Shown: positions 53,816 to 62,637 of the stretch, piece after piece
Layout of the letters: the number at the start of each line of letters is the position of its first letter
How positions within the stretch are numbered: position 1 is the first letter of the stretch
Assembly: GCA_012270975.1 (NCBI GenBank)
Contig: JAAXHH010000141.1
Span: forward strand, 593,089 to 657,088
Source of the DNA: Candidatus Latescibacterota bacterium
GTDB lineage: Bacteria; JAAXHH01
Direction: 5' to 3'
DNA: 64,000 nucleotides
Notes under the pieces: generated by a model
Databases searched by the model: none
Told to the model about the DNA's origin: nothing
Seen by the model: only the letters and a program-made list of their open reading frames with translations
Program-made: the position numbers and the translations under genes

Positions 53816-55510
53816 ATGCGGTCCTTCATCAGACAGTACTTGGGCGTGTTACGCACGACGATCGGATCGGGAAACCTGAAGTTCTTCTACCGGTTTTTCT
53901 TTTTCCTCGTGCTGCTGATACTGGCCTATACCGTCCTCTTTCATGAACTCCAGGAAATGGAAGGGCGGGAACATTCGTGGTTTACCGGATTCTATTGGAC
54001 GCTGGTCACGATGACCACGCTCGGGTACGGCGACGTCGTCTTCACCAGCGACCTGGGCCGGGTATTCTCCCTGTGCGTGCTGTTGACCGGCCTGACTACG
54101 CTGATCATCGTGCTTCCCGTGGCCTTTGTCGAGTTCATCTACCGGCCCTGGCTCAGCGCCCACTCCATCGCGCGCGCGCCCCGGACGCTGGAACCTGGTT
54201 TTCAGGACCACGTGGTCATCACCCATCACGACGAGGTGACGAGTTCCCTTGCCGCCAGACTCAAGCAATACGGTAACGATTATGTATTCGTCATACCCGA
54301 CCTGGACGAAGCCCTGCTCCTCCATGACCGGGGTCTCAACGTCGTGTACGGCGATCTGGACAACTCGGAGACCTATCAGAACGCAAACGTGGACCAGGCG
54401 GCGCTCGTCGTGTCCACCGGCAAGGATACGCTGAACACCAGCATTGCATTCACGATCCGGAACATCAACCAGGCCGTTCCCATACTGGCCACGGCGAACT
54501 CTCCCGATTCCGTGGATATTCTCGAACTGGCGGGCTGTACCCACGTGATCCAGCTGGGACAGCAGATGGGTCAGCTACTCGCCCGCCTCGCTTCGAGCGT
54601 GGATTCCATGTCCCACGTACTCGGCAATGTCGAAGACCTGATGGTCGCCGACGCGGGCATCGTGGATACCCCGCTCATCGGCAAGACCCTGCGTGAAACG
54701 CGTCTTCGCGAACTTACCGGCGTCACAGTCGTCGGCGTTTGGGAGCGGGGCAGGTTCCGCGTGATCCCACCCGATACGGAGCTGACCGAACGGATGATCC
54801 TGGTGCTTTTGGGCACGGAAAGCCAGATCACCTCCTACAATGAACTCTTCGCCATCTACAATGTTTCCGATCCGCCCATCGTCATCATCGGAGGCGGACG
54901 CGTGGGACGGTCCGCGGGAGGCACCCTCGCGGAGAACGGACTGGACTACCGGATCATCGAACAGCAGGCAGACCGGATCCGGAACCAGAAACACTATGTG
55001 CTGGGCGACGCGGCGGATATCGAAACCATGAAGAAGGCCGGGCTCATGGACGCGCCGACCGTCATCATCACGTCCCATGAAGACGACATGAATATCTATC
55101 TCACGATCTATTGCCGCAAGCTGCGGCCGGATATCCAGATCATCACGCGGGCGAAAGAGGAACGGAACGTGGAAGCGCTTCACCGGGCGGGCGCCGACTT
55201 CGTCATGTCCTATGCTTCCATGGGGGCCAATATCATTCTGAACCTGCTCAAGCGGAACGACATCGTCATGATTACGGAGGGATTGAATTTCTTCCGCGTC
55301 CGGCTTCCCCTGGAACTGGCCGGCAAAACCATCGCGGAATCGCAGATCTACCCGGAGACCGGTTGTTACGTTACGGCAGTCTTCACCGGGAAAGAAAGCA
55401 TCGTGAGTCCTCCGCCGTCGATGAAACTTCCCAGCGAAAGCGAGATTCTTCTTATCGGCACGATAGAGGCCGAGAACCAGTACCTGGAGCGTTACGGCAA
55501 TAAGCTCTGA
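53816..55510 (+). CDS. Two-TM potassium channel with two RCK (TrkA-N/TrkA-C) units
   Basis: A 564-residue channel subunit. TM1 is at about 22-45, a pore helix with selectivity filter TLGYGD at 68-73, and TM2 at about 82-108. Two cytoplasmic RCK units follow. The first (HVVITHHDEVTSSLAARL) has lost the GxGxxG nucleotide motif. The second keeps it (VIIGGGRVGRSAGG) and is followed by TrkA-C-like beta strands. This resembles MthK/GsuK-type K+ channels gated by ions or nucleotides. The frame is open upstream to 53558, but ATG 53816 starts the recognisable protein. It converges with the hybrid kinase gene. Confidence 0.93.
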   Translation: MRSFIRQYLGVLRTTIGSGNLKFFYRFFFFLVLLILAYTVLFHELQEMEGREHSWFTGFYWTLVTMTTLGYGDVVFTSDLGRVFSLCVLLTGLTTLIIVLPVAFVEFIYRPWLSAHSIARAPRTLEPGFQDHVVITHHDEVTSSLAARLKQYGNDYVFVIPDLDEALLLHDRGLNVVYGDLDNSETYQNANVDQAALVVSTGKDTLNTSIAFTIRNINQAVPILATANSPDSVDILELAGCTHVIQLGQQMGQLLARLASSVDSMSHVLGNVEDLMVADAGIVDTPLIGKTLRETRLRELTGVTVVGVWERGRFRVIPPDTELTERMILVLLGTESQITSYNELFAIYNVSDPPIVIIGGGRVGRSAGGTLAENGLDYRIIEQQADRIRNQKHYVLGDAADIETMKKAGLMDAPTVIITSHEDDMNIYLTIYCRKLRPDIQIITRAKEERNVEALHRAGADFVMSYASMGANIILNLLKRNDIVMITEGLNFFRVRLPLELAGKTIAESQIYPETGCYVTAVFTGKESIVSPPPSMKLPSESEILLIGTIEAENQYLERYGNKL

Positions 55511-55556
55511 GTCGGGGGCAGGCTCGCATGGCCATGGATTGACCGGGCGCCCCCTG

Positions 55557-58433
55557 CTAGGAGTCTGCGGATTTTCCTTTTACCGAGGCAATACGTTCCC
55601 CGAGGATGTGCGTCAGCCGGTCGAGTTCGTCAGACAGAGCCGTCCATGCCTCCTCCGCTCCGTCCAGGATTCCTTCCCTGCCCATCTGTTCCAGGCGCTG
55701 CGCGGCGTGCACGGTGGCCTCAGCCAGGAACACCCCGGCAGAACCCTTCAACGTATGGGCATGCAGCCTGAGGTCGGCGGCGTTCCCCGATTCGATCGCC
55801 TCGCGAATAGCGGACTGCAGCCGCGGGTACTCGGCCACGAAGAGTTCGGCCAGTTCCAGCATCACCTCTTCGTCTCCGCCGAACCGTGCGGCGGCCTCGT
55901 GCCAATCGATCACCGTCGGGTCTGCCGGAGGAACGGCCTCGCCGGAGTCCTTGCCTGACCCGGTCGGGACGTTTTCCACCGCCGCGTACAGCAGTTGGGC
56001 CTGTATGGGCTTGGACAGGTATTCGTCCATTCCGGCCTCCAGGCACTTCTCGCGGTCACCTCGCATGGCGTGGGCCGTCATGGCGATGATGGGGATATGG
56101 GCGTCGCCGGTTTCCAGGCCGCGAATCGTCCGCGTCGCCTCCAGCCCATCCATCCCGGGCATCTGGACGTCCATCAGGACCAGATCGAACGCGCCGGTTT
56201 TAAACCGGTCTACCGCTTCGTTGCCGTTGTTTACAACCGTGACCTCGTGTCCCCTGGACTCCAGCATGAGCACCGCGACGCGCTGGTTCACGACCCCGTC
56301 CTCGGCCAGGAGGATCCGGCGGGGCATGACCCCTTCCGCCTGCCCGACGACGCCCTCCTCCATTGCGGGTGCGCACGTGCCGGCCACCGTTTCCATGATG
56401 GCGTTGAGCAGGTCGGACTGCTTGACGGGCTTGCTGACGGTACAGGCGATGCCGAGTGAATTGCCGAAGTCGGGGTCGTTCCGCTGTCCGGCGGAGACCA
56501 GCAGAATGACGCCGAGGTTCCTTCCGTCAGCGCATTGGTTGATCTCCCGGACGAGCCCGTATTCTTCCATTTCCGGCATGGTTTCGTCCAGCAGGACCAA
56601 CTGGACGGCTTCTCCGTCATCACCGGTCAGGGCGGCGAGGGCTTCCACGCCGGTGCCCGCTTCCGCCGGCTTCATGGACCATTCGGCCAGCATGTCGACC
56701 AGGAAACGCCGATTGGTGGCGTGATCGTCGACCACGAGCACCCTCAGGCCGGACAATGGTCCGGTGTCGACGACCGTCGGTTCGGCCGCGGCGGGCTGTT
56801 TTCGCATTTCAACGGTAAAATGGAAGGTGCTTCCCCGGTCCACCTCGCTTTCGACCCGGATGCCGCCATGCATCATGGCAGTCAACTGCGCGCTGATGGC
56901 TAGCCCCAGTCCCGTGCCCCCGTACTTGCGCGACATGGAACTGTCCGCCTGGCTGAAGACGTCGAAGATCAGTTGCTGCTTGTCCTCCGGTATGCCGATA
57001 CCGGTGTCCGATACCGAGCAGGCCAGCGTCACGGCGTCTTCCGTTTCCGCTTCCAGCGTCATGGACAGGACCACTTCCCCCGAGTCGGTAAACTTGATGG
57101 CGTTTCCGACTAAGTTGATCACGATCTGGCTCAGCCGGCCCGGATCGCCCACCAGGTGATCGGGAACGTCCGGAGCTACCCGGTAGGCCAGTTCCAGGCC
57201 CTTTTCCGATGCGGGGATCGACATAGCCTGCACGGTATTGGCGATGCGCTCCCGCAGATCGAAGGGGATCGATTCGAGCTCCAGCCGGCCCGCCTCTATT
57301 TTCGAGAAGTCCAGGATATCGTTCAACAGGCCCTGAAGCGACTCCGTTGACTGATCGATCAGCCGCATGAATTCCCGCTGCCGGGACGACAAATCGGTGT
57401 TCAGCATCAGCTGGGTCATCCCGGTGATCCCGTTGATTGGCGTGCGGATCTCGTGGCTCATGTTGGCGAGAAATTCGCTCTTGGCCCTGCTGGCCTCCTC
57501 CGCCGACTCCTTGGCTTCCTGGAGTTCCTGTTGAAACAGGACCATGTCGTGAGCCGTCTTCTCCAACAGGGCGTTCTGGCGATGCAGCTCGTGGGCGATC
57601 CGTGTGCGTTCCGCGTCGATCTGCCCGATCGAGCGCGCGTTCCACCAGATCAGGATGTTGAAAGCGATCACGTTACAGACTACAAAGATCGAATGACCGA
57701 ACTCCACCCCGTAGAATCCCGCCCTTTCTCCCTGGAACTGGAGCCAACCCAGGATAATGGGAATGAGAAAGGCCGCCGGGAGCAAACGGCGGGCCATAAG
57801 GCCGCCGGCCGTGGCGCTGACCAGGGTGGCCGCCGGTTCGCGGCGGGGACGCGCGCAGAATATGCCGACGCAAAGGACGCCGAAGCCCAGCGCGGTGTTC
57901 AGAGAGATGGGGATCACGCCGGAAACCCGATACAGGACCATGGTGCTGTAGATCGCACCGGCCAGGGACAGCAGGGCAATGATTCCGGCGTTCATGACGC
58001 AGACGTGGGACAGCCAGTGTCTCGGCCCGCGCAGGTCGAGCAGCAGGAGCGCCAGGCCCACGAGCATGAAGGTGAAGGCGGTGTGCGGCGCCATGCGGCT
58101 GCCGCTCAGGGACGCTGCGAAGAGCCACTGGTCGATCCCCCTGCCGCCCAGATCGACATCGAGGAGCTTGACGGCACCCAGCGCCATGAGCAGGCTCGCG
58201 CCGGCGAAGCCCGTCCACCTGCGATGCGCGGAAGCGTTTCTCGGCAACAAGGCGCAAAGCGTAACGCCGGCCAGCAGAAAGGCTGAGGCCGTGAGCGGAT
58301 TCATGGGAACCCGCCCGGGGTTGATCAGACCCCGCAGATCGGCTAGATTGAACTGCCAGCCGACGAGGACGAGGACGGAACACGCGATAACGATGACGCT
58401 GCACAGGTAGGCGGCTTTCTGAAGCAGCCGCAC
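55557..58433 (-). CDS. Membrane hybrid histidine kinase with two receivers and an Hpt domain
   Basis: A 958-residue phosphorelay kinase. Residues 1 to about 265 form around eight hydrophobic helices, a membrane sensor I cannot assign. Then come a coiled-coil-like linker (about 270-318), HisKA with His327 ([12 protein letters not shown]), HATPase ([20 protein letters not shown]), receiver 1 with Asp616 (LVLLDETMP), receiver 2 with Asp755 (LVLMDVQMP) and a C-terminal Hpt domain with His893 ([10 protein letters not shown]). The GTG start has no ribosome-binding site of its own and directly follows the TAG of an in-frame mini-ORF. It lies downstream of the receiver-glutamate dehydrogenase gene, a plausible phosphorylation target. 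Confidence 0.93.
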   Translation of the reverse strand: MRLLQKAAYLCSVIVIACSVLVLVGWQFNLADLRGLINPGRVPMNPLTASAFLLAGVTLCALLPRNASAHRRWTGFAGASLLMALGAVKLLDVDLGGRGIDQWLFAASLSGSRMAPHTAFTFMLVGLALLLLDLRGPRHWLSHVCVMNAGIIALLSLAGAIYSTMVLYRVSGVIPISLNTALGFGVLCVGIFCARPRREPAATLVSATAGGLMARRLLPAAFLIPIILGWLQFQGERAGFYGVEFGHSIFVVCNVIAFNILIWWNARSIGQIDAERTRIAHELHRQNALLEKTAHDMVLFQQELQEAKESAEEASRAKSEFLANMSHEIRTPINGITGMTQLMLNTDLSSRQREFMRLIDQSTESLQGLLNDILDFSKIEAGRLELESIPFDLRERIANTVQAMSIPASEKGLELAYRVAPDVPDHLVGDPGRLSQIVINLVGNAIKFTDSGEVVLSMTLEAETEDAVTLACSVSDTGIGIPEDKQQLIFDVFSQADSSMSRKYGGTGLGLAISAQLTAMMHGGIRVESEVDRGSTFHFTVEMRKQPAAAEPTVVDTGPLSGLRVLVVDDHATNRRFLVDMLAEWSMKPAEAGTGVEALAALTGDDGEAVQLVLLDETMPEMEEYGLVREINQCADGRNLGVILLVSAGQRNDPDFGNSLGIACTVSKPVKQSDLLNAIMETVAGTCAPAMEEGVVGQAEGVMPRRILLAEDGVVNQRVAVLMLESRGHEVTVVNNGNEAVDRFKTGAFDLVLMDVQMPGMDGLEATRTIRGLETGDAHIPIIAMTAHAMRGDREKCLEAGMDEYLSKPIQAQLLYAAVENVPTGSGKDSGEAVPPADPTVIDWHEAAARFGGDEEVMLELAELFVAEYPRLQSAIREAIESGNAADLRLHAHTLKGSAGVFLAEATVHAAQRLEQMGREGILDGAEEAWTALSDELDRLTHILGERIASVKGKSADS

Positions 58434-58484
58434 CTACGCCGCGTCGATTTCCGTCGAAGCCGCATCGATTTCAGACGAAGCCAT
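58434..58484 (-). CDS. 16-codon leader mini-ORF in frame with, and abutting, the hybrid kinase gene
   Basis: ATG 58484-58482 is preceded by GGGAGG with 6-nt spacing, the best ribosome-binding site in this spacer. It encodes MASSEIDAASTEIDAA, then TAG, and the next codon is the kinase GTG. The peptide is a duplication: 21-bp units 58441-58461 and 58462-58482 are 18/21 identical. It is either a coupling leader peptide or the original kinase N-terminus cut off by an amber codon. TAG ends several other genes here, so routine readthrough is unlikely. Confidence 0.55.
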   Translation of the reverse strand: MASSEIDAASTEIDAA

Positions 58485-58511
58485 GGGCTACCTCCCGGTC
58501 ACCGCAGGCCG

Positions 58512-58556
58512 GGCGGCCCAGGTGGCCCAGACGGCCCAGGCGGACCAGGCCGGCCG
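58512..58556. repeat. Five 9-bp tandem units of GGNGGCCCA type
   Basis: Units GGCGGCCCA, GGTGGCCCA, GACGGCCCA, GGCGGACCA and GGCCGGCCG lie in the 130-bp spacer between the dehydrogenase stop and the kinase mini-ORF. The composition is unlike the flanking coding DNA. It could slow transcription or be a neutral microsatellite. Confidence 0.7.
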
Positions 58557-58563
58557 CTGGCTT

Positions 58564-60210
58564 TCAGGGGAAGATCCCCCGAAGCAGTTTTGCCTGGGTC
58601 ACCCGGTTGATCCCTTCGATCAACGCCGAAGTGCGCATATCGACTTTCTCTTCGGCAGCCCGGTGAACGGTCCGGCCGAAGGCGTCGATGAGGATGTTGT
58701 GCAGTCGGCTGTTGATCTCCTCGAGCGTCCACATGTAATTCTGGGTATCCTGCACCCATTCGAAGTAGGAGACGGTTACGCCCCCCGCATTGCCCAGCAC
58801 ATCCGGCAGGATGAAGACATCCTTTTCTCCGAGGATCTCGTCGGCTTCGAGCGTGGTGGGACCGTTGGCCCCTTCCGCCAGGAGCCTGCACTTCAGTTGG
58901 TCCGCGTTGTCGCCGGTTATCTGATTCTGCAGCGCCGCCGGCGCCAGGATGTCGCAGGGCAGCTCCAGCAGTTCCTGGTTGGTGACTTCGTCGGCCTCGG
59001 GATAACCCGACAGGAAACGGTTTTCCTCGCAGTACCTGAAGACATCCTTCAGCGACAGTCCGTCGGCGTTGTAGATTCCGGTGGTGACGTCGCTCACCGC
59101 GACCACCCTGACTCCGTCCTCATCCAGAAAGCGCGCCGTATTGCTGCCCACGTTGCCGAAGCCCTGGACCACCGCCGTGGCGCCGTCCAGGGACATGCCC
59201 ATGTGCTGGGCGGCCGCCTCGATCAGGTAGACCAGGCCGCGGCCGGTGGCCTCGCGCCGTCCCAGGGATCCGCCCAGCACGACCGGCTTGCCGGTGACCA
59301 CCCCCGGAACCGTGTAGCCCGCCTGTTGGCTGTACGTGTCCATGATCCAGGCCATGACCTGCTCGTCGGTGCCCATATCGGGGGCCGGTATGTCCTTGTC
59401 CGGACCGATTATGTCGATGATTTCCGACGTAAAGCGGCGGGTGAGGCGCTGCAGTTCGCGGCGGGACAGGTCGGTTGGATCGATCCGGACGCCGCCCTTG
59501 GCGCCGCCGAAGGGCAGGTTGATCAGCGCGCATTTCCAGGTCATCCACATGGCCAGGGCGGAGACCTCCCCTAGGTTCACGTCCTCGTGGTAACGTATGC
59601 CGCCCTTGGTCGGCCCCATGGTGAGCAGGTGCTGCACCCGGTATCCGAAGACGTTTTCCACAAGGTGGTATTCGTCACGCCGGAAGGGCAGCGTCACGAT
59701 ATGGGTCCGCTGGGGAAAAAGCAGGCGCTCACGGATGTTCTCGTCGAGCCCCATGATCTGCGCCGCCTTCAGAAACTGCTGCTGGGCCAGTTTGAACATG
59801 GCCGAGTCCCATTCGCCGCTGCGCGCGCGCATGCGTTCGATAGCGTAGTGGATGGACCGGGAGAGCAGGGTGGTGTTGGCCTGGGTCTTGACGATGTAGT
59901 CCTGGGCGCCCGACTCCACGGCCGTGGCGGCCAGGGAAACGTCGTCCAGTCCGGTCAGAATGATGACCGGCAGGTCCGGCGCGGCCGCCCGGACGCTGTG
60001 GAGCGTGTCGAGGTCCGCGCTGTCGGGCAGGACCAGGTCCAGCAGCGCCACGTCGAAGGATTCCGTGTCGATCAGGTCCAGGCCTTCCCGGAGCGTTCCG
60101 GCGACGTGAAGCCGGGTCGTAAGCCGGCTGGTATCCATGAAATGGCGTATCAACTGCACGTGCACGGGGTTGTCTTCGATCATCAGGACTTCGATGGTGT
60201 TTTCCGCCAT
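58564..60210 (-). CDS. gdhA: Receiver domain-glutamate dehydrogenase fusion
   Basis: A 548-residue fusion. Residues 1 to about 125 are a response-regulator receiver: acidic pair in MIEDNP, phospho-acceptor Asp58 (VALLDLVLP), Thr86 (ILTG) and Lys108 (YIVK). From about 135 to the end is a full-length glutamate dehydrogenase: substrate Lys202 (PTKGGIRYH) and Lys226 (WMTWKCALINLP), catalytic Lys238 (GGAKGG), Asp278 (IPAPDMG), nucleotide loop QGFGNVG near 350 and C-terminal SALIEGINRV. All catalytic residues are intact, so the enzyme should interconvert glutamate and 2-oxoglutarate plus ammonia under possible phosphorylation control. ATG 60210 follows AGAGGA. It lies 36 bp after hisA and before the hybrid kinase gene. 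Confidence 0.95.
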   Translation of the reverse strand: MAENTIEVLMIEDNPVHVQLIRHFMDTSRLTTRLHVAGTLREGLDLIDTESFDVALLDLVLPDSADLDTLHSVRAAAPDLPVIILTGLDDVSLAATAVESGAQDYIVKTQANTTLLSRSIHYAIERMRARSGEWDSAMFKLAQQQFLKAAQIMGLDENIRERLLFPQRTHIVTLPFRRDEYHLVENVFGYRVQHLLTMGPTKGGIRYHEDVNLGEVSALAMWMTWKCALINLPFGGAKGGVRIDPTDLSRRELQRLTRRFTSEIIDIIGPDKDIPAPDMGTDEQVMAWIMDTYSQQAGYTVPGVVTGKPVVLGGSLGRREATGRGLVYLIEAAAQHMGMSLDGATAVVQGFGNVGSNTARFLDEDGVRVVAVSDVTTGIYNADGLSLKDVFRYCEENRFLSGYPEADEVTNQELLELPCDILAPAALQNQITGDNADQLKCRLLAEGANGPTTLEADEILGEKDVFILPDVLGNAGGVTVSYFEWVQDTQNYMWTLEEINSRLHNILIDAFGRTVHRAAEEKVDMRTSALIEGINRVTQAKLLRGIFP

Positions 60211-60246
60211 GGTATCCTCTTCAAGGCCCCAAACGCCGGAGGCCGA

Positions 60247-60978
60247 CTAGGCCGGCTGGTACTTTGTAACGGCTTCCGACAGGTCGATCCGGCCTTCGTA
60301 CAGGGATTTCCCGAGCACCACGCCCTCCAGGCCGTCCGCGACATACCGGGAAGCCCGTTCCAGGTCGTCCAGCGAAGCCACGCCCCCGGACGCGATCACC
60401 CGCATTCCGCTTTCCCTGGCAAGGCGCGCGGTTGCTCCGGTATCCAGCCCGTTCAGCGTGCCGTCCCGGTCGATTTCCGTGTAGATGATCCTGCATACCC
60501 CGGCTTCCTGCATGGCGTTCGCCAGTTCAAGGGAGGAACACGATGCGCCGGACGTCCATCCATTGACCGCGACCCGACCCGCCCTGGCGTCTATTCCGAC
60601 GACTATGCGTTCGGGTCCCCAGCGGTCCACGGCCAGTCTCACCAATTCGGGGTTCTCCACGGCCGCCGTGCCCAAAATGACGCGGCGCACCCCCAGGGCC
60701 AGCCACGTTTCCACCGAATCGGTCGTTCGAATACCTCCTCCAAGCTGAATCGGGATGTCGACCTGTTCGAGCATGCTGACGACACTCGACCGGTTGCCCG
60801 CGGCGCCGGTGAAAGCGCCGTCCAGGTCGACGACGTGCAGGTAGGTGGCTCCCTGCTCCTTCCATTTCAGCGCGATTTCCTCCGGAGACGCACCGTACAC
60901 CGTCTCGTCGTCGCGCCTGCCCTGGAGCAACCGGACGCATCGCCCGTTTCGTATGTCGATGGCCGGATAGAGTTGCAT
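60247..60978 (-). CDS. hisA: ProFAR isomerase HisA
   Basis: A 243-residue (beta/alpha)8 enzyme of histidine synthesis. The catalytic aspartates are Asp8 in YPAIDIRNG and Asp130 in VVGIDARAG. Phosphate loops LGGGIRT and ASGGVAS are present, and VVDLDGA is typical of HisA rather than HisF. It is the first gene of a minus-strand run with the receiver-glutamate dehydrogenase fusion (36-bp gap) and the hybrid kinase, and is far from hisH-hisF at 15 kb. PriA-type bifunctionality (with TrpF) cannot be judged. Confidence 0.94.
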   Translation of the reverse strand: MQLYPAIDIRNGRCVRLLQGRRDDETVYGASPEEIALKWKEQGATYLHVVDLDGAFTGAAGNRSSVVSMLEQVDIPIQLGGGIRTTDSVETWLALGVRRVILGTAAVENPELVRLAVDRWGPERIVVGIDARAGRVAVNGWTSGASCSSLELANAMQEAGVCRIIYTEIDRDGTLNGLDTGATARLARESGMRVIASGGVASLDDLERASRYVADGLEGVVLGKSLYEGRIDLSEAVTKYQPA

Positions 60979-61041
60979 CTGGGTCTCACCCCGCGGAACC
61001 TGGCCGATCCGTACGCGTTCAAACCACGTAAACCTGCGTTA

Positions 61042-61071
61042 AAGATGGACGGAAACGCGCCGGCCTGTCAA
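61042..61071 (-). promoter_or_regulatory. Possible promoter of the hisA-gdh-kinase run
   Basis: Minus strand: perfect TTGACA (61071-61066), then CATCTT (61047-61042) after 18 bp, a weak -10. The -35 is arranged head to head with the TTGACA of the divergent nucleotidyltransferase promoter, 12 bp apart. Confidence 0.4.
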
Positions 61072-61083
61072 CCTACAATTACC

Positions 61084-61112
61084 TTGACAGAGGCGGGACA
61101 GAGGCCTAGTAT
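61084..61112 (+). promoter_or_regulatory. Strong predicted promoter of the CCA/poly(A) nucleotidyltransferase-nnr unit
   Basis: TTGACA at 61084-61089, 17 bp, TAGTAT at 61107-61112, the same -10 as at aroA. The leader is about 110 nt to ATG 61228. Confidence 0.65.
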
Positions 61113-61227
61113 TTCGTGGAACCCGGCCCGATGGCCGCCTGGTTTCCCGGCCGTGTCTTCGCCGGTCATCCTCGTGCTTCTGTCTTTCTCCTCTCCTAAA
61201 ACACGATCGCGCACCTTTCGAATCCCG

Positions 61228-62604
61228 ATGCTTGCCCTTGCCGATAGTGTCCAGCCCCTGTTCCAGGTCCATCCACGACTTCCGGCCGAACTGAGGAACT
61301 TGTGCGGGGAGGTGGAGCAGGAAATCTATATCGTGGGAGGTTCGGTGCGGGACGCCATCCTGGGCCGCAGGGTCTGCGACCTGGACCTGACGCTCGCGGA
61401 GGACGGCCTCAAGCTGGGGCGGATGCTGGCGGACCGTCTGCGATGCCCCTTCGTACCGCTCGATGACACGGACAGAACCGGGCGCATCGTGCTGCGGCCC
61501 CGGTATACGATCGATCTTTCGTCTTTCAAGGGCGATACGCTTCTGGAAGACCTGGGCAAACGTGATTTTACCGTCAATGCCATGGCCGTTTGCCTGGCGG
61601 ACGCGCTGGAAGGCAGGCCGTCGATCATCGATCCGTTGGGCGGCGCCAGGGACCTCGCATCGCGTAGGCTGAAAGCCATCTCCAGGCAGTCCTTCCGCGA
61701 CGATCCGCTGCGCGTTTTGCGGGCGTTCCGCCTTGCGGGCCAGTTCGGCCTGGACATCACGCCGGAGACGGCCTCGTGGATCACGGCGAGTTCCGACGGC
61801 CTGCGTGACGTTTCAGGCGAACGCCTCCTGTACGAACTGGCCATGATTCTGGGCGCGCGCGGCGCTGCGGACCGGGTGTCGGCCATGATGGGCGCCGGGG
61901 TGTTCGGGGCCCTCTTCCCCGCATGGGCGGGGCCGGCCACGACGGAGCTGGTCCGGCGACTCGATCGGACGGACCGGCTCATGGCCCGGGAGGTCTTCCT
62001 GGCGGATCACGGACTCTACGCCCATCTGTCCGGATACGACACGCAGCTGGCCGGAGACCGTTCCGGCCACTGGCTCCTTCGATTCGCTTCCCTCGTACTT
62101 TTTTTTCTTCCCGCAGACGGCGCAGATCAGGCGCTTGATGCCGTCGAAAGGACCGCCGACCGGCTGAAGCTCAGCAACCGGGAACGGCAGGCGTTGCACC
62201 TGCTGGTCTTCGGAGCCCGGCACCTGCTCGAAGGGATCGCCTCCCGGAAGACGGGCGACGAGGCGCTCTGCCGGATAATCCGCGGAGCGAAGACCCAAAC
62301 GCCCGGCGCCGCGTTGCTGGCCCTGGCGCACGGGACGGATGCGGCTGCCGAAACGGCGGGAAGCGCCGGCGGGGTCGTGGACCGGCTGCTCCAGTTATAC
62401 AGCCGGCACAGAACGATCCAGTCGAAGGGCCTGCTGCTGGACGGCTCGGACATCATGGACGATCTGGATCTCCCGGAGGGGCCGGAGATCGGCCGCATGC
62501 TGAACAGGCTTGAAAACATCCAGGTACTGCACGATATTCGGACAAGGGAAGAAGCCCGGAAGCTCCTCTATGACGATCACTTAAACGGCGTGGGCAGTCC
62601 ATAG
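61228..62604 (+). CDS. CCA tRNA nucleotidyltransferase/poly(A) polymerase family protein
   Basis: A 458-residue class II nucleotidyltransferase. The catalytic head is IVGGSVRDAILGRRVCDLDLTL with the metal Asp pair in DLD. RDFTVNAMAVCL, DPLGGARDL and the RNA/nucleotide-selecting DDPLRVLRAFRLAGQFG follow. The C-terminal half is helical and extended. It adds CCA or A residues to tRNA 3' ends, which fits the tRNA-Gln here that lacks an encoded CCA. The open frame runs far upstream as antisense of hisA and gdh, but ATG 61228 lies behind a good promoter. It is followed by nnr after 33 bp. Confidence 0.9.
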   Translation: MLALADSVQPLFQVHPRLPAELRNLCGEVEQEIYIVGGSVRDAILGRRVCDLDLTLAEDGLKLGRMLADRLRCPFVPLDDTDRTGRIVLRPRYTIDLSSFKGDTLLEDLGKRDFTVNAMAVCLADALEGRPSIIDPLGGARDLASRRLKAISRQSFRDDPLRVLRAFRLAGQFGLDITPETASWITASSDGLRDVSGERLLYELAMILGARGAADRVSAMMGAGVFGALFPAWAGPATTELVRRLDRTDRLMAREVFLADHGLYAHLSGYDTQLAGDRSGHWLLRFASLVLFFLPADGADQALDAVERTADRLKLSNRERQALHLLVFGARHLLEGIASRKTGDEALCRIIRGAKTQTPGAALLALAHGTDAAAETAGSAGGVVDRLLQLYSRHRTIQSKGLLLDGSDIMDDLDLPEGPEIGRMLNRLENIQVLHDIRTREEARKLLYDDHLNGVGSP

Positions 62605-62637
62605 TACGGCCTTACGGCCGGATCGCGGGATTCAAGC

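Noticed and set aside
58434..58484. General amber (TAG) recoding as the explanation of the kinase mini-ORF
   Set aside because: TAG terminates several other genes in the window (for example hisF, PhyH, the symporter, the GNAT), so it is an ordinary stop here.
59587..61227. Long plus-strand open frame running into the nucleotidyltransferase gene (1,005 codons in total from 59587 to 62604)
   Set aside because: The part before 61228 is antisense to gdh and hisA, has no family features, and lies upstream of a good promoter at 61084-61112. Only the portion from ATG 61228 is real.
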